DNA from: Ruminococcus sp. AM36-2AA
GTDB lineage: Bacteria > Bacillota > Clostridia > Lachnospirales > Lachnospiraceae
Assembly: GCF_003461955.1 (NCBI RefSeq)
Contig: NZ_QTYB01000012.1
Coordinates: 1-64,000 of the forward strand
DNA: 64,000 nt
Reading direction: 5' to 3'
The notes below the pieces were generated by a model. It made no database searches and was not told the origin of the DNA. It worked only from the letters and a program-made list of their open reading frames with translations. The translations under genes were made by a program, and so were the position numbers. This document shows, piece by piece, positions 37,368-47,571 of the stretch (position 1 is the first letter of the stretch; every line of letters begins with the position of its first letter).

Positions 37368-39299
37368 ATGGCAAAGACAGTAAGAATGACAACTGCACAA
37401 GCAATTGTAAAATTCCTGGATAATCAGTACGTTTCCATGGACGGAGTGGAGACAAAATTTGTAGAAGGCTTTTTCACGATCTTCGGACACGGTATTGCCG
37501 TAGGACTTGGTGAGGCACTGGATACCAACCCGGGCCAGTTAAAGGTTCTTCAGGGAAGAAACGAGCAGGGCATGTGCCACGTTGCAACCGCTTTTGCAAA
37601 ACAGAGCAACCGTAAGAAAATCATCGCATGCGCTTCTTCCATCGGACCTGGAGCCGCAAACATGGTAACCGCATGTGCGACAGCTACAGTAAACAACATT
37701 CCGCTTCTTGTATTCCCGGCAGATACTTTTGCATCCCGCCAGCCTGACCCGGTTCTTCAGCAGCTGGAGCAGAGCAGCAGTCTTGCCATCAGTACAAACG
37801 ATGCATTCAAACCAGTCTGCAAATACTGGGATAGGATCACAAGACCGGAGATGGTTATGACAGCTCTTATCAACGCAATGAGAGTTCTTACAGATCCGGC
37901 TGAGACAGGTGCATGCTGTATCGCACTCTGCCAGGATGTTGAGGGCGAGTCCTTTGACTTCCCGGAGTACTTCTTCAAGAAAAGGGTACACAGAATCACA
38001 AGACCGGTTGCAGTAGACGAAGAGCTTGAGGATGTGGCAGAAATCATCGCAGGAGCCAAGAAACCACTGGTTATTGTTGGTGGTGGTGTCCGTTATTCAG
38101 AAGCAGGAGAAACCGTTGAGAAATTCTGTGAGGAGTTCAAGATCCCCTTTGGTGAGACACAGGCCGGAAAGAGCGCCTGCCAGTCCAGCAATCCATACTG
38201 CCTTGGCGGTATCGGTGTAACAGGAACCTATGCTTCCAACATCATCGGTAAAGACGCCGACGTGGTAATCTCCATCGGTTCCAGAATGTCTGACTTTACA
38301 ACAAGTTCCAAGCATCTGTTCCAGAACGAGGATGTTCAGTTCGTAAGCATCAACAACTGCAGATTCCACGCATACAAGATGGATGCGGTAAAAGCAGTGG
38401 GCGATGCAAAAGTTACCGTAGAAGCACTTGCAGAGAAACTTCGTGCAAGAGAATATAAATCCACATACACAGATGAGATCGAGAAAGCAAAAGCTGCATG
38501 GGATAAAGAGATGGAGCGTCTGGGAAGCATCGAGTACACAGGAGATGACTTTGAACCATTGATCAAGGCAAGGGATCCACGTACCATTCCGGAGTATGTA
38601 AAACTTACAAACGGAAAGATCACACAGACAGCAGCACTTGCAGCAATCAACAGAACCATTGATAAAGACGCAACCATCATCACAGCAGGCGGTTCTCTTC
38701 CAAGCTGTATGCAGCGTATGTGGAGAACAGACAAACGTGGCGGATATCATGCAGAGTACGGATATTCCTGCATGGGATACGAAGTTGCCGCTACCCTTGG
38801 TGTAAAATTCGCAGAGCCGGATAACGAAGTATACTGCGTAGTTGGTGACTCCAGCTTCCAGATGCTCCACAGTGAGATCATGACCATCATGCAGGAGAGA
38901 CAGAAAGTCAACATCATGGTATTTGATAACTGCGGATTCGGCTGCATCAACAACCTTGAGATGAACCACGGAATCGGAAGCCTTGCAACAGAGTTCCGTT
39001 ACACAGACGGTAAGAAACCGACCGGAGACCTGATCCCTGTAGATTATGCAAAAATCGGCGAAGGTTATGGCCTGAAGACTTATACCTGCCGCACCATCCA
39101 GGAGCTTGTGGACGCTCTGGAAGATGCCAAGAAACAGGATGTTGCATGCCTCTTTGATCTGAAAGTTATCCCGAAGACCATGACAGACGGATATGAGTCC
39201 TGGTGGGATGTAGGAATTGCAACAACATCTGAGAAAGAAAGTGTAAGAAAGGCCTGCGAGGGAGTTATGAAAGGCCGTGAAGAGGCAAGACTGTACTAA
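37368..39299 (+). CDS. iolD: 3D-(3,5/4)-trihydroxycyclohexane-1,2-dione hydrolase
   Basis: A 643-residue thiamine-diphosphate enzyme that opens the ring of the diketone made by IolE. It has the three-domain TPP fold: VEGFFTIFGHGIAVGLGEAL in the first, the middle domain with KPLVIVGGGVRYSEA, and VVGDSSFQMLHSEIMTIMQERQKVNIMVFDNCGFGCIN as the TPP-binding region. Length is that of the IolD family. The ATG at 37368 is preceded by AAAAGGAG; a GTG nine bases before it is less likely. Confidence 0.94.
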   Translation: MAKTVRMTTAQAIVKFLDNQYVSMDGVETKFVEGFFTIFGHGIAVGLGEALDTNPGQLKVLQGRNEQGMCHVATAFAKQSNRKKIIACASSIGPGAANMVTACATATVNNIPLLVFPADTFASRQPDPVLQQLEQSSSLAISTNDAFKPVCKYWDRITRPEMVMTALINAMRVLTDPAETGACCIALCQDVEGESFDFPEYFFKKRVHRITRPVAVDEELEDVAEIIAGAKKPLVIVGGGVRYSEAGETVEKFCEEFKIPFGETQAGKSACQSSNPYCLGGIGVTGTYASNIIGKDADVVISIGSRMSDFTTSSKHLFQNEDVQFVSINNCRFHAYKMDAVKAVGDAKVTVEALAEKLRAREYKSTYTDEIEKAKAAWDKEMERLGSIEYTGDDFEPLIKARDPRTIPEYVKLTNGKITQTAALAAINRTIDKDATIITAGGSLPSCMQRMWRTDKRGGYHAEYGYSCMGYEVAATLGVKFAEPDNEVYCVVGDSSFQMLHSEIMTIMQERQKVNIMVFDNCGFGCINNLEMNHGIGSLATEFRYTDGKKPTGDLIPVDYAKIGEGYGLKTYTCRTIQELVDALEDAKKQDVACLFDLKVIPKTMTDGYESWWDVGIATTSEKESVRKACEGVMKGREEARLY

Positions 39300-39315
39300 T
39301 CTGGGAGGTAAGAAA

Positions 39316-40101
39316 ATGAGTAAAGTATTTGGTTATCCGGAATATGACGAAAAAGGCGAAAAGATTCTTACAACATACGATAATGAGTACAAGGCCATGA
39401 TGATGGACATCCGTGTTTACCGTATGAAAGCAGGAGAGACAAGAACATTTTTAAGAGAGGGTGAGGAGACAGCAGTTCTCCTTCTCTCCGGAAACATTAC
39501 TTATAAATGGAACGGAAACGAGGCGACAGCAACAAGAAAAGATGTGTTCACAGAAGGACCATGGTGCGTTCACGGATGCACAGGAACAGAGATCACAGTT
39601 GTGGCAAATGCAGAGTCACAGATCCTTGTTCAGTGCACAAAGAATGAAAAAGATTTCGGTGCAAAACTTTATAAACCGGAAGATGCTCCGTGGGGATATT
39701 CCTGTGTGGGCAAATTCGGAAATGTTGCAAAGAGAAGGGTAAACACCATCTTCGATCATGACATTTCACCGGAGTCCAACATGGTACTTGGTGAGGTCCT
39801 CAACGACAGAGGAAACTGGTCCGGATATCTGCCACACAGACATCCACAGCCGGAGACATACTTCTTCAAATTCGATCATCCGGAAGGATTCGGAGCAAGC
39901 TTTGTAGGAGATCAGGTATTCAAGAGCACAGATGAGAGCTTTTCCGCAATTCCCGGAGGAGAGCTTCATCCGCAGGCAGTTGCACCTGGATATCAGATGT
40001 ACACATGCTGGATGATCCGTCACATCGATGGAAATCCGTGGCTGCAGACAGACCGTTGCGAGGATGAGAGATATACCTGGCTTCATGATGCTGAATTCTA
40101 G
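39316..40101 (+). CDS. iolB: 5-deoxy-glucuronate isomerase
   Basis: A 261-residue double-cupin isomerase that turns 5-deoxyglucuronate into 2-deoxy-5-keto-gluconate. The metal-binding cupin residues are in LPHRHPQPETYFFKF, with a later HPQAVAPGYQMYTCWMIRH. The ATG at 39316 is 17 bases after the iolD stop, preceded by TGGGAGGTAAG. Fits between IolD and IolC in the pathway. Confidence 0.92.
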   Translation: MSKVFGYPEYDEKGEKILTTYDNEYKAMMMDIRVYRMKAGETRTFLREGEETAVLLLSGNITYKWNGNEATATRKDVFTEGPWCVHGCTGTEITVVANAESQILVQCTKNEKDFGAKLYKPEDAPWGYSCVGKFGNVAKRRVNTIFDHDISPESNMVLGEVLNDRGNWSGYLPHRHPQPETYFFKFDHPEGFGASFVGDQVFKSTDESFSAIPGGELHPQAVAPGYQMYTCWMIRHIDGNPWLQTDRCEDERYTWLHDAEF

Positions 40102-40158
40102 GAATCTGGTAAAACGAATACTGACACGTAAATAACCGGCAGCAGAACGAGGAGAAAC

Positions 40159-40188
40159 CGTTGCTGTCCCAAAAAACGGACAGCAGCG
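40159..40188 (+). promoter_or_regulatory. Intercistronic hairpin between iolB and the alcohol dehydrogenase
   Basis: CGTTGCTGTCC pairs with GGACAGCAGCG around a CAAAAAAC loop; outer AGCAGCAGA/TCTGCTGCT can extend it. No T tail, so it probably affects message stability or relative expression. Confidence 0.5.
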
Positions 40189-40240
40189 AATCTGCTGCTA
40201 TTATGAAAGAAATTGTACTGACTGAAGGGAGATTTTGACA

Positions 40241-41392
40241 ATGGCAAGAGAATTTATTGTACCTGGAGAAATTATTTCCGGTTCCGGAGCACTGGATATG
40301 GCGGAAAACGCACTGAAACTCCTTGGTAAAAAAGCTCTGATCGTAACCGATAAAGTAATGATCGACCTGGGAAACTGTGCAAAAGTTGAGAAGGCGCTGA
40401 CAAATCAGGGCATTGCATACAGCATTTATTCTGACATCTGTGGTGAGCCGACAGATACCATGATTGAAAAAGGCTTACAGATCTATAAAGATGAGAACTG
40501 TGACTTCCTGGTAGCTTTGGGAGGCGGAAGCCCCATTGACTCCATGAAAGCTATCGGATCACTGGTAGTAAATGGCGGAAGCATTTCCGATTACATGGGA
40601 AAAGTGATCGATGTAAAGATGCCGCCAATGGCAGCAATCCCTACTACAGCAGGAACGGGATCTGAGGCAACACAGTTCACGATCATCACAGATACTAAAA
40701 AAGACATCAAGATGCTTCTTAAAGGCAAAGTTCTCATGCCGGATCTTGCCATTATCGACCCGCAGTTTACTATGACTGCACCTCCAAAGATCACAGCAGC
40801 AACAGGCCTTGATGCACTTTGTCACTGTGTGGAAGCTTATACATCCAGAAAAGCACAGACACTTTCTGATACTTTTGCAGTATCTGCAGTAAAGAGGATC
40901 TTTAAATATCTTCCAGTTGCATACAAAGACGGAAAGAACGAAGAAGCCCGTGTACAGATGTCTGTAGCTGCTCTTGAGGCAGGAATCGCATTCAACAATG
41001 CATCTGTTACCATTATCCACGGAATGAGCCGTCCGATCGGAGCACTGTTCCATGTAGCACACGGACTTTCCAATGCCATGCTTCTGAAAGAGTGCCTTAC
41101 CTTTGCGCTTCCTGGAGCATATGACAGATTTGGTGCCCTTGGCCGCGATATCGGTGTTGCAGATGCCTCCGATTCCGATCAGGAAGCAGCTGAGAAATTC
41201 CTGAAAGCAGTAGAGGCACTTGTAAATGAACTGGATACTCCGACTCTGGAGCAGTTCGGAATCAACAAAGAAGAATTCTTCAATGTAATTGATAAAATGG
41301 CACATGACGCTATGGACAGCGGAAGCCCGCAGAATACCATGCGTGACGTAACCGAAGAAGAAGTGAAAGAAATCTACAGAAAACTCTGGTAA
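40241..41392 (+). CDS. Iron-containing alcohol dehydrogenase, probable malonate-semialdehyde reductase
   Basis: A 383-residue Fe-ADH. GGGSPIDSMKAIG binds NAD(P), and TTAGTGSEATQFTII follows. The metal ligands are the Asp and His in GLDALCHCVEAY-type sequence and the His residues in IIHGMSRPIGALFHVAHG. It is the last gene of the iolCDB operon. Since no IolA (malonate-semialdehyde dehydrogenase) is in the window, I infer that it reduces the malonate semialdehyde made by IolJ to 3-hydroxypropionate, reoxidising NADH from IolG. Other aldehydes remain possible. Confidence 0.88.
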   Translation: MAREFIVPGEIISGSGALDMAENALKLLGKKALIVTDKVMIDLGNCAKVEKALTNQGIAYSIYSDICGEPTDTMIEKGLQIYKDENCDFLVALGGGSPIDSMKAIGSLVVNGGSISDYMGKVIDVKMPPMAAIPTTAGTGSEATQFTIITDTKKDIKMLLKGKVLMPDLAIIDPQFTMTAPPKITAATGLDALCHCVEAYTSRKAQTLSDTFAVSAVKRIFKYLPVAYKDGKNEEARVQMSVAALEAGIAFNNASVTIIHGMSRPIGALFHVAHGLSNAMLLKECLTFALPGAYDRFGALGRDIGVADASDSDQEAAEKFLKAVEALVNELDTPTLEQFGINKEEFFNVIDKMAHDAMDSGSPQNTMRDVTEEEVKEIYRKLW

Positions 41393-41423
41393 AATGCACA
41401 TGTAAACCCGAAATGCCAGATAA

Positions 41424-41467
41424 GAAAAGACTCCGGACCGGAGAAAAAGGCTCCGGAGTCTTTTTTT
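41424..41467 (+). terminator. Terminator of the iolCDB-adh operon
   Basis: AAAGACTCCGGA pairs with CTCCGGAGTCTTT and is followed by T. Confidence 0.88.
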
Positions 41468-41516
41468 CCGTAGTAAAAACAGCGGCAGCTGCAAAAGAAA
41501 GGGAGGCATATCCTTC

Positions 41517-42464
41517 GTGAGAAAAAAATATATCTGTATTCTGGCGGCAGTTTTAAGTTTTTGCAGCCTTTCCGGATGCGGGCCCTCAGCAAAGAAAACA
41601 GAAGAGGAAAAGGTAACCATCGGTGTTGTCACAAAATCCAAAAGCAGCGAATACTGGCTGTCCGTCTGTGACGGAATGGAAGATGCGGCGGAAAAATATC
41701 ATGCGGATGTGGTGATCCTGTCTCCGGATTCTGAGACAGAGGAAAAAGTCCAGAAAAATATGATCAGGGATCTTCTGAAAACAGATATCCAGGCGCTGGC
41801 GGTTTCCCCAATTGATTCTTATGAATGCGAAGAGTATGTGCAGCAGGCGAAGGAAAAAGGTATTTCCGTGTACGCCTGCGATACCCCCATAGAAGATGCA
41901 GATGTACCTTATATCGGAATTGACAATGAAAAACTGGGTTATGAGCTTGGCGAGCAGCTTGCCAGGGCCCTGGATCATAAGGGAAAGATCGGTGTGATCG
42001 CCGGTGATTTTAATCAGGCAGGGCATCGGATGCGTGTTAACGGATTTGAAAAATATATGGAAAAAGAACCCGGGATCACCATTGAAATGGTGCGAAACGG
42101 TTACAGCAATATGCAGGTTTCTCAGAAAGATGTGGATGAGATCCTCAAGAAGTATCCGGATCTTGACGGGATCATGACCACCAGTGCTGTGACGGCCTTG
42201 GGACTTGCGGAGGCAACGGAAGGGAGGGAAATCTCTATTGTTTCTGTAGATGCTCAGGAAGATGCTCTGAAAGCAGTTCAGGATGGACGTATCGTGGCCC
42301 TGGGTGCCCAGTCCGGTTATCAGATTGGTTACGAAACCATCCGGTATATTGTGAACGATCTGGAAGGAAAGAGAACCGGAGAGGATGAGATCCTGGATTC
42401 CCAGGTGCTTACCACGGAAAATATTGATGCATACATAAAAGAAGATAAATATTCTTCTTCATAA
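41517..42464 (+). CDS. Periplasmic-binding-protein-like lipoprotein (ribose/inositol-binding type)
   Basis: A 315-residue lipoprotein: signal peptide with lipobox SLSGCG, then a type-I sugar-binding fold (IGVVTKSKSSEYWLSVCDGMEDAAEKY, AVSPIDSYECEEYVQQAKEKG, YIGIDNEKLGYELGEQL). No ATPase or permease of this transporter class lies nearby. Instead a GPH transporter and a YesM/YesN sensor pair follow, so it more likely presents a sugar to the sensor kinase than to an importer. The GTG start at 41517 follows GGGAGG; no ATG fits better. Confidence 0.85.
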   Translation: MRKKYICILAAVLSFCSLSGCGPSAKKTEEEKVTIGVVTKSKSSEYWLSVCDGMEDAAEKYHADVVILSPDSETEEKVQKNMIRDLLKTDIQALAVSPIDSYECEEYVQQAKEKGISVYACDTPIEDADVPYIGIDNEKLGYELGEQLARALDHKGKIGVIAGDFNQAGHRMRVNGFEKYMEKEPGITIEMVRNGYSNMQVSQKDVDEILKKYPDLDGIMTTSAVTALGLAEATEGREISIVSVDAQEDALKAVQDGRIVALGAQSGYQIGYETIRYIVNDLEGKRTGEDEILDSQVLTTENIDAYIKEDKYSSS

Positions 42465-42713
42465 AGTACACAGACATGAATCAGAGAGAATTTATCCAAA
42501 AATAAAACACAAAACATAAAAATAGGACAAAAACAGAATGCAGAGAAATCTGAACCAGAAAAACTTTGGTACAGATTTAACAGTCAGGCAAAAATAATAC
42601 CGAAAAAACTAAAATTTCTCACACTTTGATAATCCCGTATTTTCGATAAAATAGAATCATCAAAAGGAAGTCGAAAGCAAAAACGAAAAGAAATGAAAGG
42701 GCGGGATAATAAG

Positions 42714-44084
42714 ATGGAGAAGAAGAAAAAACTTTCGGTATCAACAGGGCTGTGTTATGCTGGAGGAGATGTAGGATGTAATATCGTGTTCGGAATGATC
42801 GGAACACTGCTGACGCTGTTTTACACAGATTATGTAGGGATCAGCGCAGCAACAGTAGGACTGGTAATGTTACTTTCCAGATGCTTTGACGGATTTTCCG
42901 ATCTGGTCATGGGTGTTATTGTAGAGAGGACCAATTCCAAATGGGGAAAATCAAGACCCTGGCTTCTGTGGATGAGCATTCCGTTTGCGCTGTCAGCAGT
43001 GCTGCTTTTCACAGTGCCGCATACAATAGGGATGCTTCAGTTTCTGTATCTCTTTGTAACTTATAACTTCTGTACGACCATATGCTATACAGCGATCAAT
43101 CTTCCATATGGAAGTCTTTCATCAATGATGATCCGTGAATCATCTGAGAGAGATAAACTCAGTGTTTTGAGAATGGGACTCTCTCCTATCGGAAAGATCG
43201 TTGCTGCAACCTGTACACTGCCGCTTGTAAAGCTTCTTGGAAATGATCAGGCTGCATGGATCAAGGTTATGAGCGTATGGGCAGTGCTTGCACTTGCACT
43301 TCTGCTTCTCTGCTTCTTCAAATGTGAGGAGAAGGTTCAAATCGAAGCAAGAAAGAAAGATGAGAAGCTTCCGGTTCCGACAATGCTGAAGGCACTTTTC
43401 ACAAATCAGTATTTCTGGGCAGTAATGATTCTGTGGACAGTACAGAGTGTATCCTTTACGATCACAGGAACTATTCTTCCGTACTACTGCAAATATATCT
43501 TCAACAATGATACATGGATGTACAGTGCACTGTTCCTTACAGAAACACTGGTGCTGGTAGTGGGAATCTTCGTCTGCTCACCGTTGATCAAGAAATTCGG
43601 AAAAAGAAACATCGCATTTATCGGCGGATTTGTTGCACTTGGCGGACAGCTTCTGTTTTTCTTGAACCCATACAGCTTTGGCTTCATGGTAATGAGCTGT
43701 GTTACACGTGCGATCGGACTTGCACCGTTAAATGCAGTTGTATTCAGTATGGTTGGTGATGTAGTTGAGTTTGGACAGTGGAAAAACCACATCCGTCAGG
43801 AAAGCCTGATCTTTGCAGGCGGTTCCATCGGAACAAAAGTTGGTGCAGGTCTTGCATCAGCAATGATCACAGGACTGTTAAGCAGCTCCGGATATGTAAG
43901 CTCATCTGCAGGAATAACTGCACAGCCGGAAACAGCACTGGAGATGATCGTTTCTCTTTATAAATTCGGACCGATCCTCATTGCAGCAGTGATCATTGTA
44001 ACGCTTTTCGGATATAAGCTTGACAAAATGTATCCGGCGATCATGCAGGAGCTTACCGAGCGCGAGGCACACGGACAGTTATGA
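42714..44084 (+). CDS. GPH/MFS-type sugar:cation symporter
   Basis: A 456-residue, twelve-helix transporter of the glycoside-pentoside-hexuronide family. Visible are YAGGDVGCNIVFGMIG at the N-terminus, RCFDGFSDLVMGVIVERTNSKWGKSRPW in the 2-3 loop, and the second-half VVEFGQWKNHIRQESLIFAGGS. ATG 42714 is used; an ATG at 42693 is also possible. In this context it is the best candidate for the inositol or inositol-derivative importer, as no IolT or inositol ABC permease is present. Confidence 0.87.
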   Translation: MEKKKKLSVSTGLCYAGGDVGCNIVFGMIGTLLTLFYTDYVGISAATVGLVMLLSRCFDGFSDLVMGVIVERTNSKWGKSRPWLLWMSIPFALSAVLLFTVPHTIGMLQFLYLFVTYNFCTTICYTAINLPYGSLSSMMIRESSERDKLSVLRMGLSPIGKIVAATCTLPLVKLLGNDQAAWIKVMSVWAVLALALLLLCFFKCEEKVQIEARKKDEKLPVPTMLKALFTNQYFWAVMILWTVQSVSFTITGTILPYYCKYIFNNDTWMYSALFLTETLVLVVGIFVCSPLIKKFGKRNIAFIGGFVALGGQLLFFLNPYSFGFMVMSCVTRAIGLAPLNAVVFSMVGDVVEFGQWKNHIRQESLIFAGGSIGTKVGAGLASAMITGLLSSSGYVSSSAGITAQPETALEMIVSLYKFGPILIAAVIIVTLFGYKLDKMYPAIMQELTEREAHGQL

Positions 44085-44218
44085 TCGACTTGTAAAACAT
44101 ATATTCAACCACAAACAGAAAACAGGCAGGGGTAAAACACTCCTGCTGTTTCCTGCGTTCATGAGCGTACAGCCGAAGCGGAAGAGAGATATCCGCTTTG
44201 CAGAAGGGAGGAGTTCTT

Positions 44219-45958
44219 GTGTTAAAAAGCATCCGGGCAAAAATCCTGCTGGCGATCCTGGCAGTTACCATGTTTACTGCTGGTTCCCTTACCGTGGTAT
44301 TTTATCTCCGGGCGGCAGGGATGATCGAAGAAAACTATTCCGGGATCCTGTACGGACGGATGCAGCAGACAGTAAAAGATCTGGACGAATCCCTGAAAGA
44401 GATTTATTATGTGAATACGAGAACTGCCTGGGATGAAGAGATCCGGAACAATGCAGCGGATTACCTTCGTACCGGAAATGAAAACAGTCTGGAAAATATG
44501 GCAGGGCTTCTTCGGGAACACAGCCGGGAATATAAAGATATCAACTCGCTTTATTTTGTTTTTCCGGATAAAAAAATGGCGGTGACATCGGAAGAGTTTC
44601 CGGTAAACAAACAAGGGATTAAAGGAGAGCGGATCGAAGAGCTGGAAGAAGTACAGGGGAAGGATTCTTTTCCGGTCCTTGTGGAATCCCTGGTCCATGA
44701 AGGCAGCAGTTTTCTTTCGGTGATCCAGAAGGTGGAAGATGACAACGGAGAGACATTGGGATATGTTGCGGCGGACATCAAGGAACGTGCCATTTATTAT
44801 GAATATCTGCAAGCTGTCAATGATGAGAAGATCACCAGGATTCTGCTTGTGGATGGAAATAATGAGATCGTGACTTCAGAAGATTACAGTGATCTTGGGA
44901 AAACATTTCCTGAGATTGCAGACCATGATGTTCCTAAAATGGAAGGATATACGGAAAAAAACGGTGTGATCTCTTTTTTCAGCAGAGGGAGTTTTTCGGA
45001 CTGTGGGTTATATCTGGAAGTACCCAAAAAAGAAGTCTTAAGCGGGCTTTCCCAGATGAGGCTTTTCCTGATCGGAATCTTCGGGGCTGTTTTTGTGGTG
45101 GCTGTGCTTCTGGCACTGTGGCTTTCCAGAGTGGTATGCGGACCGCTCCGGTCCATGACCGGTACCATTGAGAAGGTAGGCGAGGGAGACTTAAGTCTTC
45201 GCACAGAAGTGACCACTGCCGATGAAATTGGAACTCTGGGAAAAGAATTCAATCATATGCTGGATTATATTGAAGACCTGATCGCCCAGGTGATCGAGGA
45301 GGAACAGCAGAAAAAAGATGCGGAACTGGAAGCACTGCAGTATCAGATCACACCGCATTTTATGTATAATACACTGAATTCCATCAAATTTGCCGCATTC
45401 TTAAAAGGAGAGAAAGAGCTGGCAGGCCTTATCGGAGATTTTGTGGAGCTTCTCCAGGCCAGCATTAATAAGAAGGGAAGCTTTCTTTCTGTTGCTGATG
45501 AGATCCATATTCTGAAAAACTATATCCATCTGCAGGATTTCCGTTATCAGGGGAGTTTTCAGGTGGAGTATGAGATTTCCGAGGAAGCATACCGGTGCTA
45601 TATTCCAAGGCTGATCCTTCAGCCCCTTGTGGAGAACGCCCTTCTTCACGGGATTGACATCAAGCGGCAGACAGGAAAGATCTGGATCAGCGGAAAAGTA
45701 AAGGAAGGAGAACTGATCCTTATAGTAAAAGATAACGGAAGAGGAATGACAGAAGCACAGATCCGGGATCTTTTGGGAAGTCGTGAAAAAAAGACAAAGG
45801 GACTTTCCGCAGTGGGAGTTCCCAATGTAAAAGAACGACTGGAGCTTTATTATGGAGAAAAAGGTGGAATGAAATATGACAGCAGCAGTAATGGTACAAT
45901 CGTTACTGTCTTTCTGCCAGCAATTTATGATATACCGGAAGAAGGGAGGAAAAGCTGA
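44219..45958 (+). CDS. YesM-type sensor histidine kinase
   Basis: A 579-residue membrane kinase. It has a helix near residues 8-30, an extracellular Cache-like domain to about 275, a second helix, a HAMP domain (VCGPLRSMTGTIEKVGEGDLS), a His-kinase domain with QITPHFMYNTLNSIKF, and an ATPase domain (VENALLHG, DNGRGM). The GTG at 44219 follows GGGAGG. Its stop overlaps the start of the response regulator (TGATG). Together with the lipoprotein at 41517 it probably senses an extracellular sugar. Confidence 0.9.
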   Translation: MLKSIRAKILLAILAVTMFTAGSLTVVFYLRAAGMIEENYSGILYGRMQQTVKDLDESLKEIYYVNTRTAWDEEIRNNAADYLRTGNENSLENMAGLLREHSREYKDINSLYFVFPDKKMAVTSEEFPVNKQGIKGERIEELEEVQGKDSFPVLVESLVHEGSSFLSVIQKVEDDNGETLGYVAADIKERAIYYEYLQAVNDEKITRILLVDGNNEIVTSEDYSDLGKTFPEIADHDVPKMEGYTEKNGVISFFSRGSFSDCGLYLEVPKKEVLSGLSQMRLFLIGIFGAVFVVAVLLALWLSRVVCGPLRSMTGTIEKVGEGDLSLRTEVTTADEIGTLGKEFNHMLDYIEDLIAQVIEEEQQKKDAELEALQYQITPHFMYNTLNSIKFAAFLKGEKELAGLIGDFVELLQASINKKGSFLSVADEIHILKNYIHLQDFRYQGSFQVEYEISEEAYRCYIPRLILQPLVENALLHGIDIKRQTGKIWISGKVKEGELILIVKDNGRGMTEAQIRDLLGSREKKTKGLSAVGVPNVKERLELYYGEKGGMKYDSSSNGTIVTVFLPAIYDIPEEGRKS

Positions 45959-47544
45959 TGTACAGAACACTGGTGGCAGATGATGATTTTCTGGTAAGGA
46001 GTTATCTGAAAACACTGGATTCCTGGGAAAAAGCTGGATACGAGATCGTGGATGATGCTGAGGACGGAGAGGAAGCCTACGGGTTTCTTCAGAAAGAAAA
46101 GATCGATGTTCTTGTGACGGATCTCACCATGCCTGTGATGGATGGCATTGAGCTGATCCGAAAGATCCGTGAGGAAAACAGGGATATCTATATTATCGTG
46201 CTCAGCTGTCATGATGATTTTGAATATGTAAAAGAGGCCATGCGCCTTGGCGCGGATGAATACGTGCTGAAAAACAGTCTGGATGAGGACAGTCTCTATG
46301 ATACCCTGGAAAAATCAGCCCGGCTGATCGAAAACCGCAGGAAAAAAAGCCAGGAACAGGCGCAGGCAAGAAAACTGATCCATCTGGGAAGCCATGCCCT
46401 GAAATATTATTTTTTCAACGGCCTGATCTCCGGGATGCTGAAAAACCAGGCACGTGAGGAGAAACGTGTGGAAGCCGGGATCGCCGGGAAATATTTTAAC
46501 AGTGCTGTGATCTGCATGTTTATGGAGAGATGGGCGGAGCGGGAACGGCAGTGGACTCCGCTGGAAGTGGAACAGTATTCCCATCATTTTCGCCACAGGC
46601 TTTTGGAACGGACGGAAGAGCTCCTTGGAACAGAAAGCGAATTTACAGAAGTGATTTATCTTGGTGCAGGGATTTTCTGTTGTTTTCTGGATCTTTCCAG
46701 GGACTGCAGGACTTCAGCCATGCAGCAGAGGCTGACAGAGGTTGCGGCTATTTGCTACCGGCACTGCCAGGAGGATTTTTGCGATTTCGGCATCAGTGTC
46801 AGCAGTGTCTGCATGGGAGAGGAAGGAATCCGTCAGGCTTACCAGCAGGCCAGAGAAATGATGAAACTGCATTTTTATGAGAAAAAAGAGATCCTTTATT
46901 TTGAAGGCCGGAAGAAAGAGGACAGTGTTCTGCCGGAAAGTGCCGACAGACTGGAGGGACAGATTTCTGCCCTGAAAGCAGAAAAAGACAGAAAAAAGGC
47001 GGAAGAACTCTGGGAGCAGGTTCTTACAGAATGCCAGAACCGTTATACAGACGGAAGGCTTCTTGTACAGTGGCTTAAGAAACTGAACCAGACAGCAGGT
47101 CTTGAAAAAGATCCAATCTGGTATGAAGAAATCGAAGATTTTGAAGAATTCCGGGAAAAGGGAAATTCCTGTATTTCGGAACTTTTTGCAGGAGGAGAGG
47201 ATGTGGTTCCGGAGGGGATTTCTGCTGCTGTGAAAAAGGCGCTGGAGTTTATCCGGGAACATTATGAAGAGCAGATCAGCCTCCAGGATGCGGCAGATGC
47301 GGCGGAGGTGAATCCTGCCTATCTCAGTTATCTTTTCAAACAGGAGATGAAGATTGGTTTTTCCAATTATGTGCAGGAGCTTCGGATTGACTGTGCGAAG
47401 AAGCTTCTTTCCGGGACGAACTGCAGGGTGAAGGATGTGGCCCTGCGCTCCGGTTTCGGAGATTACCACTATTTTTCCAAGACATTTAAGAAGATCACAG
47501 GGATGAGCCCTGCGGAGTACCGGAAGGGTTCCGGCATATCATAG
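45958..47544 (+). CDS. YesN-type response regulator with AraC DNA-binding domain
   Basis: A 528-residue regulator. The N-terminal receiver carries VADDDFLVRSYL and the phospho-Asp in VLVTDLTMPVMDG. The middle is a long helical region, and the C-terminal 100 residues form a double helix-turn-helix (ISLQDAADAAEVNPAYLSYLFKQEM and CRVKDVALRSGFGDYHYFSKTFKKITGMSP). Starts by overlap with the kinase gene. Expected to control the transporter and iol genes in response to the sensor. Confidence 0.92.
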   Translation: MYRTLVADDDFLVRSYLKTLDSWEKAGYEIVDDAEDGEEAYGFLQKEKIDVLVTDLTMPVMDGIELIRKIREENRDIYIIVLSCHDDFEYVKEAMRLGADEYVLKNSLDEDSLYDTLEKSARLIENRRKKSQEQAQARKLIHLGSHALKYYFFNGLISGMLKNQAREEKRVEAGIAGKYFNSAVICMFMERWAERERQWTPLEVEQYSHHFRHRLLERTEELLGTESEFTEVIYLGAGIFCCFLDLSRDCRTSAMQQRLTEVAAICYRHCQEDFCDFGISVSSVCMGEEGIRQAYQQAREMMKLHFYEKKEILYFEGRKKEDSVLPESADRLEGQISALKAEKDRKKAEELWEQVLTECQNRYTDGRLLVQWLKKLNQTAGLEKDPIWYEEIEDFEEFREKGNSCISELFAGGEDVVPEGISAAVKKALEFIREHYEEQISLQDAADAAEVNPAYLSYLFKQEMKIGFSNYVQELRIDCAKKLLSGTNCRVKDVALRSGFGDYHYFSKTFKKITGMSPAEYRKGSGIS

Positions 47545-47571
47545 GGTATAGCAGAGAAGAGGAGCAAGAAC

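Noticed and set aside
40559..41641. 360-codon antisense frame over the alcohol dehydrogenase
   Set aside because: It is a shadow of a well-supported gene, with Cys/His/Phe-rich composition typical of antisense frames and no ribosome-binding site.
44219..47544. Regulator pair as controller of the lacto-N-biose locus
   Set aside because: It is 26 kb away and that locus has its own AraC gene; the inositol genes are adjacent.
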